Below, piece after piece: positions 22,241-31,186 of a DNA stretch of 31,755 nt. Each line of letters starts with the position of its first letter. Position 1 is the stretch's first letter. Position numbers and translations under genes: made by a program. The notes under the pieces are model-generated. The model was not told the origin of the DNA. It saw only the letters and a program-made list of their open reading frames with translations, and did not search any database. The stretch comes from Candidatus Falkowiibacteriota bacterium (GTDB taxonomy: Bacteria > Patescibacteriota > Patescibacteriia > UBA2591 > JABMQE01): assembly GCA_013203415.1 (NCBI GenBank), contig JABMQE010000106.1, positions 1-31,755 of the forward strand, written 5' to 3'.

Positions 22241-23386
22241 TTAGTGGTAGAGTTTTTCGGTTTTTTGGACCATGTTTTGGATTGTAAATTTTTGTTCTAA
22301 AGTGTTTTTGGCGTTCTTGGAAAGGTCTTGGGCGATTTCAGGGTTTTCAATAAGATGTTCTATTTTACTGGCAATTGCTTTTGGGTCTTTTGGATTAACA
22401 AGAAGACCAGATTTATTGTTCTCTATCATTTCGGGAATAGCAGCGATATTGGTAGCAATAATAGGGGTTTTAGAAGCCATGGCTTCTAAAACAGCCCAGG
22501 GCTGGCCTTCTTTAATCGAGGGAAGGACAAAAATATCAAAAGCTTTAAGATATTGCCAAGCATCTTTTATTTTACCGGGGAGGATAACTTGGTTTTCGAG
22601 ATTTGACTCTTTTATGAGTTTTTCTAAATTTTGACGTTCAATGCCGTCGCCGATAATAACCATTGACCATTGAACATTGAGCTTTGATTTTAGTTTAGAA
22701 GCAGCTTGGATGAGGTATTCGAGTCCTTTGTTTTTATAGAAGTTGGCGATGGTGCCAATTATCATTGAACTTTGATCATTGATCATTAGTTTTTGACGGG
22801 CTTGTTCGCGGGGGAGGAAGTTGAGTTTTTCTAAATCAAGGCCATTGTAGATGGTTATTATTTTTGAAGCAGGAGCAATGCCAAATTTTATAGCGAGCTG
22901 GCGTTGGGCTTCGCAATTGTTGATGATGATATCTTTGTATTTACTAGTCCATTTTTCAGCTTTGATGTACAGCCATTTTTTCCAAAAGGGGATATCTTCG
23001 GCAAAAGCCCAGCCGCCGATGCGGTATATGACTTTCATTGACCATTGACCATTGACCATTGATCTTTTTTTTACGGCGAGGGAGCCGAGGACTCCGGTCT
23101 TGGTGGAATGGAGTTGCAAGATATCTGGTTTTGTGGTGTTTATAAGGGTTTTTAGCTCTAAATAAGCTTTTATATCTTTAACAGGATTGATGGACCTAGA
23201 TAGGTGTTTTAAGCGCCAGATATTGAAATTTTGAGCTTTAACGCGGCCTAAAAAATCACCACCAGGTCCAGCTGCTACTGTGATATCATATTTCTCTGGA
23301 TTAAGGTGAGTAATCAGCTCTAAAATATAGCGTTGGGCCCCGCCAAATTCGCTTTGAGTAATGATGTAAAGTATTTTCTTTTTCAT
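22241..23386 (-). CDS. GT4-family glycosyltransferase with heptamer-encoded insertions
   Basis: 381 residues from the ATG at 23386 (MKKKILYIITQSEFGGAQRY), preferred because a promoter ends 6 nt before it. FGGAQRY and LQLHSTKTGVLG mark the acceptor domain; IGGWAFAEDIPFWK is typical of EpsD/EpsF-like polysaccharide GTs. Donor domain: IGTIANFYKNKGLEYLIQA and EX7E in KEGQPWAVLEAMASK. Three segments rich in W, S, M and N (around residues 109-118, 200-209 and 236-243, such as MVNGQWSM) are encoded by heptamer repeats and look inserted. It is divergent from the epimerase gene. Confidence 0.88.
   Translation of the reverse strand: MKKKILYIITQSEFGGAQRYILELITHLNPEKYDITVAAGPGGDFLGRVKAQNFNIWRLKHLSRSINPVKDIKAYLELKTLINTTKPDILQLHSTKTGVLGSLAVKKRSMVNGQWSMKVIYRIGGWAFAEDIPFWKKWLYIKAEKWTSKYKDIIINNCEAQRQLAIKFGIAPASKIITIYNGLDLEKLNFLPREQARQKLMINDQSSMIIGTIANFYKNKGLEYLIQAASKLKSKLNVQWSMVIIGDGIERQNLEKLIKESNLENQVILPGKIKDAWQYLKAFDIFVLPSIKEGQPWAVLEAMASKTPIIATNIAAIPEMIENNKSGLLVNPKDPKAIASKIEHLIENPEIAQDLSKNAKNTLEQKFTIQNMVQKTEKLYH
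22659..22679. repeat. Heptamer tract in glycosyltransferase gene
   Basis: ACCATTG, ACCATTG, AACATTG in 7-nt phase. On the coding strand it gives NVQWSM. Confidence 0.8.
22761..22788. repeat. Heptamer tract in glycosyltransferase gene
   Basis: ATCATTG, AACTTTG, ATCATTG, ATCATTA. It encodes MINDQSSMI on the - strand. Confidence 0.8.
23034..23061. repeat. Heptamer tract in glycosyltransferase gene, three perfect units
   Basis: TTCATTG followed by three perfect ACCATTG units (23041-23061). It encodes SMVNGQWSMK on the - strand. Confidence 0.88.
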
Positions 23387-23392
23387 GAGTTT

Positions 23393-23421
23393 ATTAAACA
23401 CTAACAAGGTAATTTTGTCAA
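23393..23421 (-). promoter_or_regulatory. Promoter of the - strand glycosyltransferase, predicted leaderless
   Basis: On the - strand: -35 TTGACA (23421-23416), 17-nt spacer, -10 TTTAAT (23398-23393), 6 nt to the ATG at 23386. Confidence 0.75.
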
Positions 23422-23495
23422 TATTGACTTTTTTATACCTTTGTGCTAATTTTTAGTAATGTTTTAAGGGGGCGAAACCTCTTATTTTTATTATT

Positions 23496-24470
23496 ATGAT
23501 TAAGAACAATTGTACAATTTTAGTCACTGGTGGAGCGGGTTTTATCGGCTATCATGTGGCAAAGAAATTACTCGACTTGGGCAACCGTGTTATTATAGTT
23601 GATAATTTTAATAATTATTATAATCCAAAATTAAAAAAGGATAGGGCAAAGCGGCTGGCAATTTATCCGAATTGTAAAATTTACAGAACAGATATCAGGG
23701 ATATCGAAGAGATGAGGAAGGTGTTTTTGGTAAACAAGATTGATAAGATAATCCATTTGGCGGCGCAAGCCGGAGTAAGATATTCTCTTAAAAATCCTTT
23801 GTTTTACGGAACGAATAATGTTCAGGCAACATTAAATTTATTGGATTTGGCAAAACAGTATAGAATTAAAAATTTTGTTTTAGCTTCGAGCTCTTCGGTT
23901 TACGGCAAACTCGAAGAGTTTCCGTCGCAAGAGGATTTTAACTTAAAAACGCCAACTTCTTTGTATGCGGCAAGTAAACAGGCCTGCGAGTTGATGGCTC
24001 ATGTTTATAATCATTTGTATGGACTTAAGATAACGGTTTTAAGATTTTTTAATGCTTACGGGCCTTGGGGCCGGCCGGATTCTGCTTTGTATATTTTTAC
24101 AGACAAGATTAGCAAGGGCGAGCCGATCGAGGTTTATAACTTTGGCAAGGCGGAAAAGGATTTTACTTATGTTGATGATATTGCAAATGGAGTGGTCTTA
24201 GCAGTGGGAAAAGAACATGATTACGAGATAATTAATTTAGGCAACGACAGGCCGATTCATTTGATGCGATATATAGAGCTGATAGAGAATGAATTAGGCA
24301 GAAAAGTAGAAAAGAAGATGATGCCGGCGATTCCAGGGGATGTGCAAAAGTCGTGTGCTGATATTACGAAGGCAAGGGAACTTTTAGGATATGAACCGAG
24401 GGTAGGTATCGAGGAAGGGATAAAGAGATTTGTAGAGTGGTATAAGAGTTATCACAAAATAAAATATTAA
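23496..24470 (+). CDS. NAD-dependent nucleotide-sugar epimerase, UDP-glucuronate 4-epimerase type
   Basis: 324 residues, extended short-chain dehydrogenase fold. NAD site TGGAGFIGYH (residues about 10-19). VDNFNNYYNPKLKKDRAKRL is characteristic of the UDP-GlcA 4-epimerase (CapI/GAE) branch rather than GalE. SSSSVYG and the Tyr-x3-Lys pair (YAASK, about Tyr157 and Lys161) form the active site; RFFNAYGPWGRPD follows. It would turn UDP-glucuronate into UDP-galacturonate. It is divergent from the preceding GT, with 109 nt between starts. Substrate is inferred from the subfamily signature. Confidence 0.85.
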   Translation: MIKNNCTILVTGGAGFIGYHVAKKLLDLGNRVIIVDNFNNYYNPKLKKDRAKRLAIYPNCKIYRTDIRDIEEMRKVFLVNKIDKIIHLAAQAGVRYSLKNPLFYGTNNVQATLNLLDLAKQYRIKNFVLASSSSVYGKLEEFPSQEDFNLKTPTSLYAASKQACELMAHVYNHLYGLKITVLRFFNAYGPWGRPDSALYIFTDKISKGEPIEVYNFGKAEKDFTYVDDIANGVVLAVGKEHDYEIINLGNDRPIHLMRYIELIENELGRKVEKKMMPAIPGDVQKSCADITKARELLGYEPRVGIEEGIKRFVEWYKSYHKIKY

Positions 24471-24524
24471 ATATAAAAAATGAAAAACACAAACTAAAAA
24501 TAAAAAATAGTTTTTTATATTTTA

Positions 24525-24562
24525 CCCGCCTGCCAAAGCTATGCTTTGCATTGCGGGCAGGT
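24525..24562. repeat. GC-rich palindromic repeat between epimerase and dehydrogenase genes
   Basis: CCCGCCTGCC AAAGC, loop TAT, GCTTT GCATTGCGGGCAGG: AAAGC pairs with GCTTT and CCCGC with GCGGG. The flanks (24471-24524 and 24563-24600) are A/T-rich, A-rich on the left and T-rich on the right, and largely complementary. Confidence 0.75.
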
Positions 24563-24605
24563 ATGTGTATTTCGTATTTTATCTTTCATTTTTAATTTTT
24601 AGCAG

Positions 24606-25892
24606 ATGTCTAATCAAAAAATATGCATTGTCGGCCTTGGTTATGTGGGTTTGCCTTTGGCAGCCTTGTTTTCGACAACTTATGATGTTTGTGGCTTTGA
24701 TATTAACGAAAAAAGAATAGAGGAATTAAAAAATAACAAAGATTTTACCGGCGAGGTAGAAGATTTAGAAAATTTGAATATCGAATTTACTTGCGATCCG
24801 CATAAGATTTCTCATGCGGATTTTGTGATTATAGCAGTACCAACACCGATTGATAAAGCAAAAAATCCGGATTTAGGTCCGTTAGAAAGCGCCAGCAAGA
24901 TTGTTGGAGCGAACTTGAAGGACGGAGCGGTCGTAGTTTATGAATCAACTGTTTATCCGGGCTGTACCGAGGAGATTTGTGTGCCGATTTTGGAGAGGGA
25001 GTCGGGTAAGAAATGCGGGGTTGGTTTTAAGGTTGGGTATTCACCGGAACGAGTAAATCCGGCTGATAAAGAGCATACGATCGATAAGATTATTAAAGTA
25101 GTTTCCGGGAGCGATAATGATACTTTGGAGAAACTCGCGGATTTGTATGGTTCGGTGGTAACGGCTGGTGTCCATAAAGCATCAAGCATAAAAGTGGCAG
25201 AAGCGGCAAAAATTATAGAAAATGTAAAAAGAGATTTAAATATCGCTTTGGTGAACGAGCTGGCTTTGATTTTTGAAAAGTTAGGGATTAACACCAGAGA
25301 GGTTTTGGCAGCGGCTGGGACAAAATGGAATTTTAATTCCGGAGAATATCATCCGGGAATGGTTGGCGGGCATTGCATTGGAATAGACCCGTATTATTTA
25401 ACTAGCAAGGCCTTGGAAGTTGGATATCATCCGCAGGTAATATTGGCCGGCAGGGCTATTAACGAATATATGGCGCGGCATGTGGCAGAGACGGTTGTAA
25501 AAGAATTAGGGGCTTTAGGCAAAGTTCTAAAGGATTCTTGTGTTCTTATTATGGGCTTAACATTTAAGGCGAATGTGCCGGACACAAGAAACAGCCAATC
25601 CAAGCGAGTGATAGAGTATTTGCGCGAGTTTGGTTTAGGTGTTTTGGCTTTTGAGCCGCTTCTCCCAAATGATGCCGTAGAAGAGGGATTTGGAGTGAAA
25701 AATATTGATTTAGAGAAGGCGGGCAAGGAATTTGATGCAATGATTATTTTTAGTCCGCATGATAAGTTTAAGAAATATGATTTAGGAGTTTTGAAAAACA
25801 AGATGAAAGAGAATCCGGTGCTTATGGATATTTATGAATTTTATTCGAAAAAGGAGGCCGAAGACAAAGGTTTTATTTACAGATGTCTATAA
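24606..25892 (+). CDS. UDP-sugar 6-dehydrogenase (WbpO/TviB-like)
   Basis: 428 residues. Oxidises the C6 alcohol of a UDP-hexose or UDP-HexNAc to a uronate in two NAD-dependent steps. NAD site VGLGYVGLPLA at residues 9-19; DFVIIAVPTP and ESTVYPGCTEE are the usual linkers; catalytic Cys near residue 257 in GGHCIGIDPYYL. The GHCIGIDPYYLTSKA form and GRAINEYMARHV resemble UDP-N-acetyl-galactosamine/glucosamine dehydrogenases more than UDP-glucose dehydrogenases. The downstream gene looks like UDP-xylose synthase and the upstream one like a UDP-GlcA epimerase, which would need UDP-glucuronate, so the true substrate is uncertain. Confidence 0.88.
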   Translation: MSNQKICIVGLGYVGLPLAALFSTTYDVCGFDINEKRIEELKNNKDFTGEVEDLENLNIEFTCDPHKISHADFVIIAVPTPIDKAKNPDLGPLESASKIVGANLKDGAVVVYESTVYPGCTEEICVPILERESGKKCGVGFKVGYSPERVNPADKEHTIDKIIKVVSGSDNDTLEKLADLYGSVVTAGVHKASSIKVAEAAKIIENVKRDLNIALVNELALIFEKLGINTREVLAAAGTKWNFNSGEYHPGMVGGHCIGIDPYYLTSKALEVGYHPQVILAGRAINEYMARHVAETVVKELGALGKVLKDSCVLIMGLTFKANVPDTRNSQSKRVIEYLREFGLGVLAFEPLLPNDAVEEGFGVKNIDLEKAGKEFDAMIIFSPHDKFKKYDLGVLKNKMKENPVLMDIYEFYSKKEAEDKGFIYRCL

Positions 25893-25902
25893 TGTTTTTT
25901 AC

Positions 25903-25931
25903 TTGACTTTTGATAAAGATAGTAGTAACAT
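25903..25931 (+). promoter_or_regulatory. Promoter candidate ahead of a short terminated unit
   Basis: -35 TTGACT (25903-25908), 17-nt spacer, -10 TAACAT (25926-25931). A further TATAAT is at 25937-25942. Confidence 0.45.
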
Positions 25932-25937
25932 ATAAGT

Positions 25938-26007
25938 ATAATTTAGATTACTTTTTTAAATAAGACTTTTGCCAATTTTAGAAGAATGTGGTGTGGTCTT
26001 ATTTTTT
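25938..26007 (+). ncRNA. Candidate small RNA of about 70 nt
   Basis: Between the promoter candidate and a hairpin with T-run there is no reading frame. The hairpin is AAATAAGAC (25958-25966) with GTCTTATTT (25996-26004), continuing into TTTTTT; the loop is 29 nt. It could be an independent small RNA, or simply the terminator of the dehydrogenase gene with a chance promoter. The 277-nt gap 25893-26169 otherwise holds copy 3 of the 47-bp repeat. Confidence 0.35.
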
Positions 26008-26017
26008 ATTTATATTA

Positions 26018-26064
26018 ATACGAAACTACGAAAAGCATGCGAAACTACGAACATGCGAAAGGTT
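26018..26064 (+). repeat. 47-bp dispersed repeat, copy 3 (empty)
   Basis: ATACGAAACTACGAAAAGCA followed by TGCGAAACTACGAACATGCG and AAAGGTT. Same length and layout as copy 2 at 11401-11447; both CGAAACTA^CGAA junctions are intact. Confidence 0.9.
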
Positions 26065-26169
26065 TTTTCTGCTAGTTTTAGTGTAAAGTATAATAAAACC
26101 AAGATCCACGAATGATATCCTAATCTACAAATGCTACGAATTTTGCGAGTGGATATGATAATTATTTAT

Positions 26170-27123
26170 ATGACTAATACAAAAAAAACAATTTTAGTTA
26201 CTGGAGGGGCGGGGTTTGTGGGGTCGCATTTGTGCGAGAGATTGCTTTCTTGTGGAAATGAGGTTATTTGCCTTGATAATTTTTATACTGGTTCAAAAGA
26301 GAATATAAAGCATCTTTTAGAAAACAAGAATTTTGAGTTGATTAGGCATAATATTAATTTTCCGATTTCTTTGGAAGTAGACCAGATTTATAACTTGGCT
26401 TGTCCAGCGGCTCCGCCTCATTATCAAAACGATCCGATAGAGACCACAAAAACGTGCGTGACTGGAGTAATTAATATGTTGGGGCTGGCTAAGAGGACAG
26501 GGGCTAGGATTTTGCAGGCCTCGACTTCGGAAATTTACGGCGATCCAAAAGAGCATCCGCAAAAAGAAAATTATTTTGGGAATGTTAATTCTTTGGGACC
26601 AAGGGCTTGTTACGACGAAGGAAAAAGATGCGCCGAGACATTATTTATGGATTACTCGCGGCAGCATGATTTAGATATAAGGATTGTTAGGATTTTTAAT
26701 ACTTTTGGGCCGAGGATGGCTCTTAATGACGGGAGGGTGGTTTCGAATTTTATTATCGCGGCTTTGAAGGGCGAACCAATAACGATTTACGGCGAGGGGA
26801 ACCAGACAAGGAGTTTTCAGTATGTTGATGATTTAATAGAAGGGATGATAAAGATGATGGAGCAGGATGATTTTATCGGGCCGGTTAATCTTGGCAATCC
26901 GAATGAGAAAAGCATTCGGGAGTTGGCTGGAAAAATTATCGGTTTAACTGATTCCCATTCAAAAGTGGTATTTAAGGAATTGCCAAAAGATGATCCAATA
27001 AGAAGAAAGCCGGATATTAGTTTGGCTTGGGAAAAATTAGCTTGGGAGCCGAAGATAGGACTCGAGCAGGGACTTGGCAGGACTATTGAGTATTTTCGAA
27101 ATAAAATCACTAATTTACACTAA
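26170..27123 (+). CDS. UDP-glucuronate decarboxylase (UDP-xylose synthase) type enzyme
   Basis: 317 residues from the ATG at 26170 (MTNTKKTILVTGGAGFVGSH); an ATG 13 codons earlier lies in degenerate repeat sequence. Signatures of this branch: LDNFYTGSKENI, NLACPAAPPHYQNDPI, TSEIYGDP, and GPRACYDEGKR with the catalytic Tyr (about 148) and Lys (about 152). It converts UDP-glucuronate to UDP-xylose in the cytosol using bound NAD. With the dehydrogenase upstream it forms a short nucleotide-sugar pathway. Its last residues (KITNLH) are encoded by a CACTAAT-type repeat, so the C-terminus has been extended or replaced. Confidence 0.92.
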   Translation: MTNTKKTILVTGGAGFVGSHLCERLLSCGNEVICLDNFYTGSKENIKHLLENKNFELIRHNINFPISLEVDQIYNLACPAAPPHYQNDPIETTKTCVTGVINMLGLAKRTGARILQASTSEIYGDPKEHPQKENYFGNVNSLGPRACYDEGKRCAETLFMDYSRQHDLDIRIVRIFNTFGPRMALNDGRVVSNFIIAALKGEPITIYGEGNQTRSFQYVDDLIEGMIKMMEQDDFIGPVNLGNPNEKSIRELAGKIIGLTDSHSKVVFKELPKDDPIRRKPDISLAWEKLAWEPKIGLEQGLGRTIEYFRNKITNLH

Positions 27124-27150
27124 TCTACCACTAATTTCACTAATCACGAA
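27106..27150. repeat. CACTAAT-type degenerate repeat across a gene end
   Basis: TCACTAATTTA, CACTAATCTAC, CACTAATTT, CACTAATCACGAATAG in near-tandem order. It overlaps the stop codon of the decarboxylase gene. A reverse-oriented relative (CATTAGTGATTAGTAGATTA) follows the DUF4012 gene at about 11194-11213. Confidence 0.7.
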
Positions 27151-27174
27151 TAGTTTTGGGGTTTTAATAAAATT

Positions 27175-28398
27175 ATGAATGAAATAAAACGACTAAAAAT
27201 ATTAATATTCTCAATTGCATATTTTCCACATGTGGGCGGAGCAGAAGTGGCGATACGGGAAATAACTGACAGGATTAGAGACATGGAGTTCGACATGGTG
27301 ACTTTAAGGTTGGATAAAAATGACGCCCGCCCAGATTCGCCTGACGGCGAAATTGATGGCGGGCAGGCGAAAAGCGAGAGAATCGGCAATGTTAATGTTT
27401 ATCGGATTGATTGTCCTAAGGTTTTGTTTCCGTTTTATGCGGCTAAAAAAGGCAAGGAATTGCATGGGGCTAGAGAATACGGGGTTGTTTGGAGTATGAT
27501 GGCGAATTTGGCTGGTTTGGCCGGGCTTTTGTTACGTAGCATGCTACGTAACAAGCTACGTAACAAACCCCGCCTACGCCAAGGCTTCGGCGGGCAGGCT
27601 AAGTTTTTGTTAACTTTGCAGACGGGTAATGATGATAAAAAGGTTTGGAAAAGAACTTGGTGGTGGCGGCCTATTTATAAAATGATATATAGGAAAGCGG
27701 ACTATATTCAGGCGATTAGTAATTATTTGGGTGAACGAGCTAGAAAGATGAAGGTGAAGTGCCCGATAGATTTGATTCCTAACGGCGTTGATTTAACTAA
27801 GTTTTATCCTGCAGACAATCGATTACAAATACGGTCAGAGTTGGGGATACCCAATATAACGTCTGACGATAAAATTGTGATTACCACCTCACGATTAGTA
27901 GAGAAGAATGGAGTTGAGTATTTAATACGGGCAATGGTTGATACATACACAAATACGAAACTGTTGATTTTGGGTTCTGGGGAGTTGGAGGGTCAGTTAA
28001 AGAGTTTGACAAAAGAGTTGGGATTAGAGAATAGAGTAATTTTTTTAGGTCAAGTTGATTATGACAATATCCCGAAGTATTTACGAGCTTCGGACGTATT
28101 TTGTCGCCCTTCACTAAGCGAGGGTTTGGGCAGCTCTTTTTTAGAGGCAATGGCTTGCGGTTTGCCAATAATCGGGACTAGGGTCGGTGGTATCCCCGAC
28201 ATCTTAAGCGACGGAATAAATGGTTTGTATTGCGAGGTGAAAAATCCAGAAAGCATTAACGATAAAATAAAAATGTTATTAAATAATAAACAGTTACACG
28301 AGAAATTGAGTTCTGCTGCAGCAAAACATGTTCAGGGAATTTATAACTGGGAATATATTGCTATAGAGATGAGTGAGATATTTAAAAAATTAGTTTAA
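27175..28398 (+). CDS. GT4-family glycosyltransferase with palindrome-encoded insertions
   Basis: 407 residues. Acceptor domain: IFSIAYFPHVGGAEVAIREI. Donor domain: VITTSRLVEKNGVEYLIRAM, LGSGELEGQL, EX7E in SEGLGSSFLEAMACG, GTRVGGIPDIL. Two segments look inserted: residues about 51-64 (RPDSPDGEIDGGQA), from a GCCCGCC...GGCGGGC palindrome, and residues about 119-142 (RSMLRNKLRNKPRLRQGFGG), from a 22-bp TACGTA palindrome, a repeat of GCTACGTAACAA, and a CCCGCC...GGCGGG palindrome. All keep the frame. A capsular or O-chain glycosyltransferase role is likely; donor unknown. Confidence 0.88.
   Translation: MNEIKRLKILIFSIAYFPHVGGAEVAIREITDRIRDMEFDMVTLRLDKNDARPDSPDGEIDGGQAKSERIGNVNVYRIDCPKVLFPFYAAKKGKELHGAREYGVVWSMMANLAGLAGLLLRSMLRNKLRNKPRLRQGFGGQAKFLLTLQTGNDDKKVWKRTWWWRPIYKMIYRKADYIQAISNYLGERARKMKVKCPIDLIPNGVDLTKFYPADNRLQIRSELGIPNITSDDKIVITTSRLVEKNGVEYLIRAMVDTYTNTKLLILGSGELEGQLKSLTKELGLENRVIFLGQVDYDNIPKYLRASDVFCRPSLSEGLGSSFLEAMACGLPIIGTRVGGIPDILSDGINGLYCEVKNPESINDKIKMLLNNKQLHEKLSSAAAKHVQGIYNWEYIAIEMSEIFKKLV
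27325..27364. repeat. GCCCGCC/GGCGGGC palindrome inside a glycosyltransferase gene
   Basis: GCCCGCC (27325-27331) with GGCGGGC (27358-27364); CGCC/GGCG pair in the centre. It is read in frame without a stop. Confidence 0.8.
27531..27600. repeat. Compound palindromic insertion inside a glycosyltransferase gene
   Basis: A perfect 22-bp palindrome (27531-27552, GTTACGTAGC mirrored), then a second GCTACGTAACAA, then CCCGCC (27569-27574) with GGCGGG (27589-27594) and GCCAAGGCTT in the loop. All of it is in frame. Confidence 0.85.
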
Positions 28399-28405
28399 GC
28401 GTTAA

Positions 28406-28503
28406 TTTACCCCCTCTTTAATTCTCCCCCTTGGTAAGGGGGAGATAGCGGTCAAATTCGTTATCCTCCCCTTTATAAGGGGAGGAAAGGAAGGAGGGGT
28501 AAA
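28406..28503. repeat. Miniature element with two covarying hairpins and inverted ends
   Basis: The ends TTTACCCC (28406-28413) and GGGGTAAA (28496-28503) are inverted. Inside are CTCCCCCTT-GGT-AAGGGGGAG and CCTCCCCTT-TAT-AAGGGGAGG. It resembles palindromic miniature elements found in many bacterial genomes. It fills the 138-nt gap between a GT gene and the radical SAM gene. Confidence 0.8.
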
Positions 28504-28536
28504 AAAGATGATGGCTTAGGAAATGATACAAACATT

Positions 28537-29961
28537 ATGATTAGTTTAGTTAAAATAAATTATACCCAAGACCATTCACAGCATATTTTACCTTTGGGGA
28601 TTTTATCGGTTGGAAGCGCGTTAAAGCGGGCAGGTTTTAAGGTTAAGCTTTCTAATATAAACGAGAAGCAGATAAGCGCTTTGGTCCACGAGCTGGCTTT
28701 GATGAAACCTTTGTATGTTGGCTTGTCGGTGATGACAGGGATTCAGACAAAGCATGCAGTAGAGTTTTCGAAATTTTTGAAGGAAAAGGCGCCGGAGATA
28801 AAAATTGTTTGGGGCGGGATTCACCCTTCTTTACTTAGCGAGCAATGCTTAAGGGAAGATTATGTTGATTATGTGATGATAGGCGAGGGCGAGGTGACTT
28901 CGGTTGAGTTTGCGCAAGCTCTTTCTGGCGGTGATGATTTAAGCAAAGTGAAAGGATTAGGTTTTAAGCTGGATGGTGAATTAGTATTTAACGAAGAAAG
29001 ACCGTTTATTAACGATTTAGATGAGTATCCGATTGATTGGGGTTTGGTTGATTTGGAAAAATATATTTATCCGCTGGCAGGATACAAAAGGGTGATTGCC
29101 TATAAATCGAGCCGGGGCTGTCCGTTTGACTGCGGTTTCTGTTATAACCGGATTTTTAATAAAAATACCTGGCGGACTTGGTCGGTGGAACAGGTGGTGC
29201 GGGACATTAATTTTTTAAAAAAGGAATACAAGGTAGAGGCGATAAAGTTTTATGATGATAATTTTTTTGTAAATAAGGACAGGGCGTTAGAAATTCTTGA
29301 AGGAATAAAAATGCCGGCCCATTTTGAAGTGCGGATTGATGCTGTTACAGAGGAACTGGCCAGAAAGCTAAAAGAGTATCAGGCGTTCGACCTTTTGATT
29401 GGAGTTGAAAGCGGAAGCGATAGGATTCTTAAGATGCTAAACAAAAGAATAACAGTCGATGATATTAAAAAAGCAGCTAAGATTTTAGGTAAGTATGATT
29501 TGCGGGCGACTTATTCGACAATTGTCGGCGTGCCAACAGAAACAAAGGAAGAGTTCGAGAAAACCATTGATTTGATGTATGAGCTTTATAAAATCCATCC
29601 AAAAGCGGTTTTTACTCTTGGAGCATATATGCCGTATCCTGGAAGCAAGCTTTATGATTTTTGCCTAGAACATGGTTTTAGGCCGCCAAAGACAACAGAA
29701 GGATGGGGAAATATAGATAGGTTTCGGCCGGATTTTAAGAACCCATGGGCTGATGGGAAAAGGGTTTGGATTATTCGGGAATATTTTAAGCTTCTAAAGT
29801 TTAGGTTGGGGCCGGTTAACAGATGGTTTGAGTGGCGGATAAAACATAGATTTTTTGCTTTGCCTTTGGATATATATGTAATTGAGTATTTAAGCGGGTT
29901 GGGGATTGAAGGAAAGGGGCCATTAGGGAAATTAATTAGAAAAGTTTATAAAAAAAGTTAA
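28537..29961 (+). CDS. B12-binding radical SAM enzyme
   Basis: 474 residues. N-terminal cobalamin-binding-like domain (residues about 10-140: HILPLGILSVGSALKRAGFK and IVWGGIHPSLL, then IGEGE). Radical SAM domain from about residue 185 with CPFDCGFC (Cys195, Cys199, Cys202) holding the 4Fe-4S cluster that cleaves S-adenosylmethionine, then FYDDNFFV and GVESGSDRILKMLNKR. The C-terminal part (about residues 370-474) is basic and aromatic-rich. The layout matches the BchE/P-methylase class. Within a glycan locus it could methylate or rearrange a sugar or lipid carrier; this is inference, and the substrate is unknown. The usual DxHxxG cobalamin motif was not seen, so B12 binding may be degenerate. 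Confidence 0.82.
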   Translation: MISLVKINYTQDHSQHILPLGILSVGSALKRAGFKVKLSNINEKQISALVHELALMKPLYVGLSVMTGIQTKHAVEFSKFLKEKAPEIKIVWGGIHPSLLSEQCLREDYVDYVMIGEGEVTSVEFAQALSGGDDLSKVKGLGFKLDGELVFNEERPFINDLDEYPIDWGLVDLEKYIYPLAGYKRVIAYKSSRGCPFDCGFCYNRIFNKNTWRTWSVEQVVRDINFLKKEYKVEAIKFYDDNFFVNKDRALEILEGIKMPAHFEVRIDAVTEELARKLKEYQAFDLLIGVESGSDRILKMLNKRITVDDIKKAAKILGKYDLRATYSTIVGVPTETKEEFEKTIDLMYELYKIHPKAVFTLGAYMPYPGSKLYDFCLEHGFRPPKTTEGWGNIDRFRPDFKNPWADGKRVWIIREYFKLLKFRLGPVNRWFEWRIKHRFFALPLDIYVIEYLSGLGIEGKGPLGKLIRKVYKKS

Positions 29962-30018
29962 TACGAAACTACCCGCCTCGACGAGTCAAGACTCGTCTTG
30001 GCGAGGCGGGCGAAAATT

Positions 30019-30046
<28 letters not shown>
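29961..30046 (+). repeat. 47-bp dispersed repeat, copy 4, filled with a 39-bp palindrome
   Basis: ATACGAAACTA, 39-bp palindrome (29972-30010, CCCGCCTCG...CGAGGCGGG with GAGTC/GACTC in the centre), then CGAAAATTATGCGAAACTAC and AAAAATGCGAAAATTG. Removing 39 bp restores a 47-bp unit. Here the first CGAAACTA^CGAAA site is filled; in copy 1 it is the second. The palindrome is inverted relative to copy 1. Confidence 0.9.
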
Positions 30047-31185
<1,139 letters not shown>

Positions 31186-31186
31186 T

